A DNA stretch of 64,000 nt from Sipunculus nudus (Eukaryota; Annelida; Sipuncula; Golfingiida; Sipunculidae), in assembly GCA_026874595.1 (NCBI GenBank), contig CM049307.1:21553079-21617078 (forward strand), written 5' to 3'. The notes beneath the pieces were generated by a model. That model worked only from the letters and a program-made list of their open reading frames with translations. It did not search any database and had not been told where the DNA came from. This document shows, in pieces, positions 62,301 to 64,000 of the stretch (positions within the stretch are counted from its first letter, which is position 1; each line of letters begins with the position of its first letter). The translations under genes and the position numbers were made by a program.

Positions 62301-63090
62301 TGTTACAGATGTCTCTTTTGATGTATGCACCAGTCTTACATGTGTGTGTGTGCGGCGCTAGCATTGGCCATTCCCATGTGTTGTTGACATTTGGTTCGTG
62401 TAGCACGCATAGCTCATTGCCATGACAGCATCGCCTGGCCGAGCACTTGTGAACCCTGACATGAAGAGACACAGCGTTCTTGTTCTAGATGTTTCCTGTA
62501 ACGCGTGTGTACTGGGTATCATGTTAGGGTCTTTGGATTGTTCGGGAAATCGAAAGTTGTCGGCTTGGGGTGAGAAGTTATAAATAGGGGGCTGTGTTTT
62601 AGAGCCGGAAGAGAGAGGAGAGAAATATTCCAGCGGACACAGCAGAGTGTTAGTCAGTTGTGGACCTTTCCGATAAGTGCGGCAGTTATGGATTTTCTTC
62701 TAAATTTGTGAAGGATTTTATATAGTCTTCAGTTTGCTTTCTGGATTATAACAAGAACTTTGTGAACTGTTCATCTGGGTTGTACGTTATAAAGTACTTG
62801 TTGTCGCTGTGACAGTGGTGGTATCCAGGTACTGTACACTTTATTTATATACTTGTATTGATTTGCTGTTGTACTGTTGTTATACTGTGGAATTGTATTG
62901 ATTTAGTCTACTCTAATGTTATGATTGTTTTAAGAATAAATTATAATTATTTTTAACAAAAAAAAAACACTTACTTCTTTATTTATTCCCATAGACATTT
63001 CACGCTGCCTAGTGTTACAGAATCTGATCTCCATTACAAAATTTATGTTCGTCACGACTACGTGATCTGTTGATATTTGGTTCCGTAACA
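62301..63090 (+). mobile_element. Solo LTR, plus orientation, TSD ATAA
   Basis: A 790-bp LTR of the same family as 60669-61471. It begins TGTTACAGATG and ends GGTTCCGTAACA. The flanks 62297-62300 and 63091-63094 are both ATAA. It has a TATAAATA box (62579-62586), a transcribed-looking segment after it, and AATAAA (62935-62940), giving a U3-R-U5 layout. Its TATA box is better preserved than in the left copy, so it could still act as a promoter pointing right. Small indels separate the two copies. Confidence 0.86.
62579..62586 (+). promoter_or_regulatory. TATA box of the plus-strand solo LTR
   Basis: TATAAATA followed by GGGGGCTG, within the U3-like part of the LTR and about 350 bases before AATAAA. 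The other copy has the weaker TTAAATA at the matching place. Confidence 0.55.
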
Positions 63091-64000
63091 ATAACAGTAA
63101 TCAGTGTGTCAAAGGTGCATTCCATTAAACCTGTATAACGGGACCGCATTCCCATTATACCTTCCATTTAGGGGTTAATTTGCAACCTTCTAATTGAATA
63201 TTAAATATTGTGTCCAGGATCTAGATGCTAGAAGATTTTTATTCAATCTCACTGACTCCCCATCAATATCAGCAGGTTGAGTAGTGTACACTAAATGACC
63301 GTAGCAAACTCGTAACTAACACTGGAAGCTCGTAGTTAGCTCGTGTCAACTCATTATGAACGTGTACAATTTGTATGTAGTCGAGATATGCTAGGTATAC
63401 AAGGAATCGTCCCGAAGCAATTCTGTGTTTGTATAGTACGATGGCTAAACCGCGTGCTCTTTATAACAATAAGAACAATAAGAACTGCTCAACAAACAAA
63501 ATATATCTAACTTGGAAGCCATGTTGTCAGGAGCCGTTACAACCCGACTCAGTAGGCAATCGGATAATTGGGCTGGAAAGCCTACACGAGTCGTGATAAA
63601 AGGAATATCGAGGAATATAACGCAGTGGTTTTGCATCAGGTTGCATCATATTGTGTTAAACGGCCCATAATCTCAATGTTATGCTAAGAATGATGATATA
63701 ACAAAAAAGTATACATATGAGCTCACAACCAAAACTGAAACACCGTCTCCATGGACACGGGTCGTTTCCTGTATCGCCTGCAAGCTGCCTGCGTCCTGTA
63801 ACCCGTGCCAGCCATGCTTGTGTTCATGCGGTCACAAAGTCAACAAACATGCCGAGGGGTTTACCAATGTGCTGGGTTAAAACGGAAGTTTTCTCGTTCA
63901 TGTTTGGTATTATTAGAAAGTACATAAAAAATGCAAACGATTGGTCTGTTTTATGTTGATTGACAGTGTACCTGTAGGCCAAGAAGCGTTGTCAGAAATA
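63091..64000. other. No gene seen
   Basis: Apart from the 4-bp target duplication at its left end, I see only short frames without recognisable features. Confidence 0.5.

Noticed and set aside
60669-63090. A single DNA transposon with ~800-bp terminal inverted repeats
   Set aside because: Each arm has its own TG...CA-type ends and its own 4-bp flanking duplication plus TATA and AATAAA, which fits two solo LTRs better.

Overview
This is a gene-poor, AT-rich metazoan window with one convincing host gene and many decayed repeats. The gene has a very large intron. Simple-sequence tracts are abundant: (TA)n blocks tens of bases long, poly(C)/poly(G) runs of 10-18, and an (AG)n tract. The receptor type, a LINE fragment and the repeat style suggest a lophotrochozoan, most likely a marine mollusc. 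That placement is inference, because no rRNA, mitochondrial or barcode gene is present.

Gene: a rhodopsin-like (class A) peptide GPCR lies on the minus strand. Its first coding exon is 31177-31492 and its second is 9854-10626, joined across a 20,550-bp intron. The exact splice is readable from the sequence: a GTAAGT donor, a TTTGCAG acceptor, and a phase-1 junction that splits the codon of the conserved TM3 cysteine. The joined product is 362 residues with seven membrane segments, DRY and NPxxY motifs. It most resembles the TRH-receptor/growth-hormone-secretagogue-receptor group. A likely 3' splice site 24 bases before the ATG suggests a separate 5' noncoding exon further right, possibly near 56.5 kb.

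Layout: 1-1.2 kb holds a dead LINE reverse-transcriptase fragment (minus strand) and a two-copy tandem repeat. 1.8-9.8 kb is noncoding and lies downstream of the receptor. 9.85-31.5 kb is the receptor locus. Its intron carries a possible hAT-type element (11.1-12.5 kb), a duplicated 0.5-kb repeat (18.1-19.4 kb, with a third partial copy at 19.97 kb) and a block of ~300-bp units with GGCGCCACC cores (28.6-29.6 kb). 31.5-60 kb is noncoding on the evidence available, with dispersed repeats (37.2-38.3 and 52.7 kb), a nested minisatellite (42.2-44.3 kb), a 48-bp tandem repeat (50.7 kb) and a near-perfect palindrome (59.2 kb). 60.3-63.1 kb is a mobile-element cluster: a GC-rich inverted-repeat element, then two solo LTRs of one family in opposite orientation, each with its own 4-bp target duplication, flanking a frameshifted GC-richer ORF.

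No operons, tRNAs, rRNAs or CRISPR arrays were seen. The features most worth a second look are the solo-LTR pair with its enclosed ORF, and the receptor with its unusual TM6 motif and cysteine-splitting intron.
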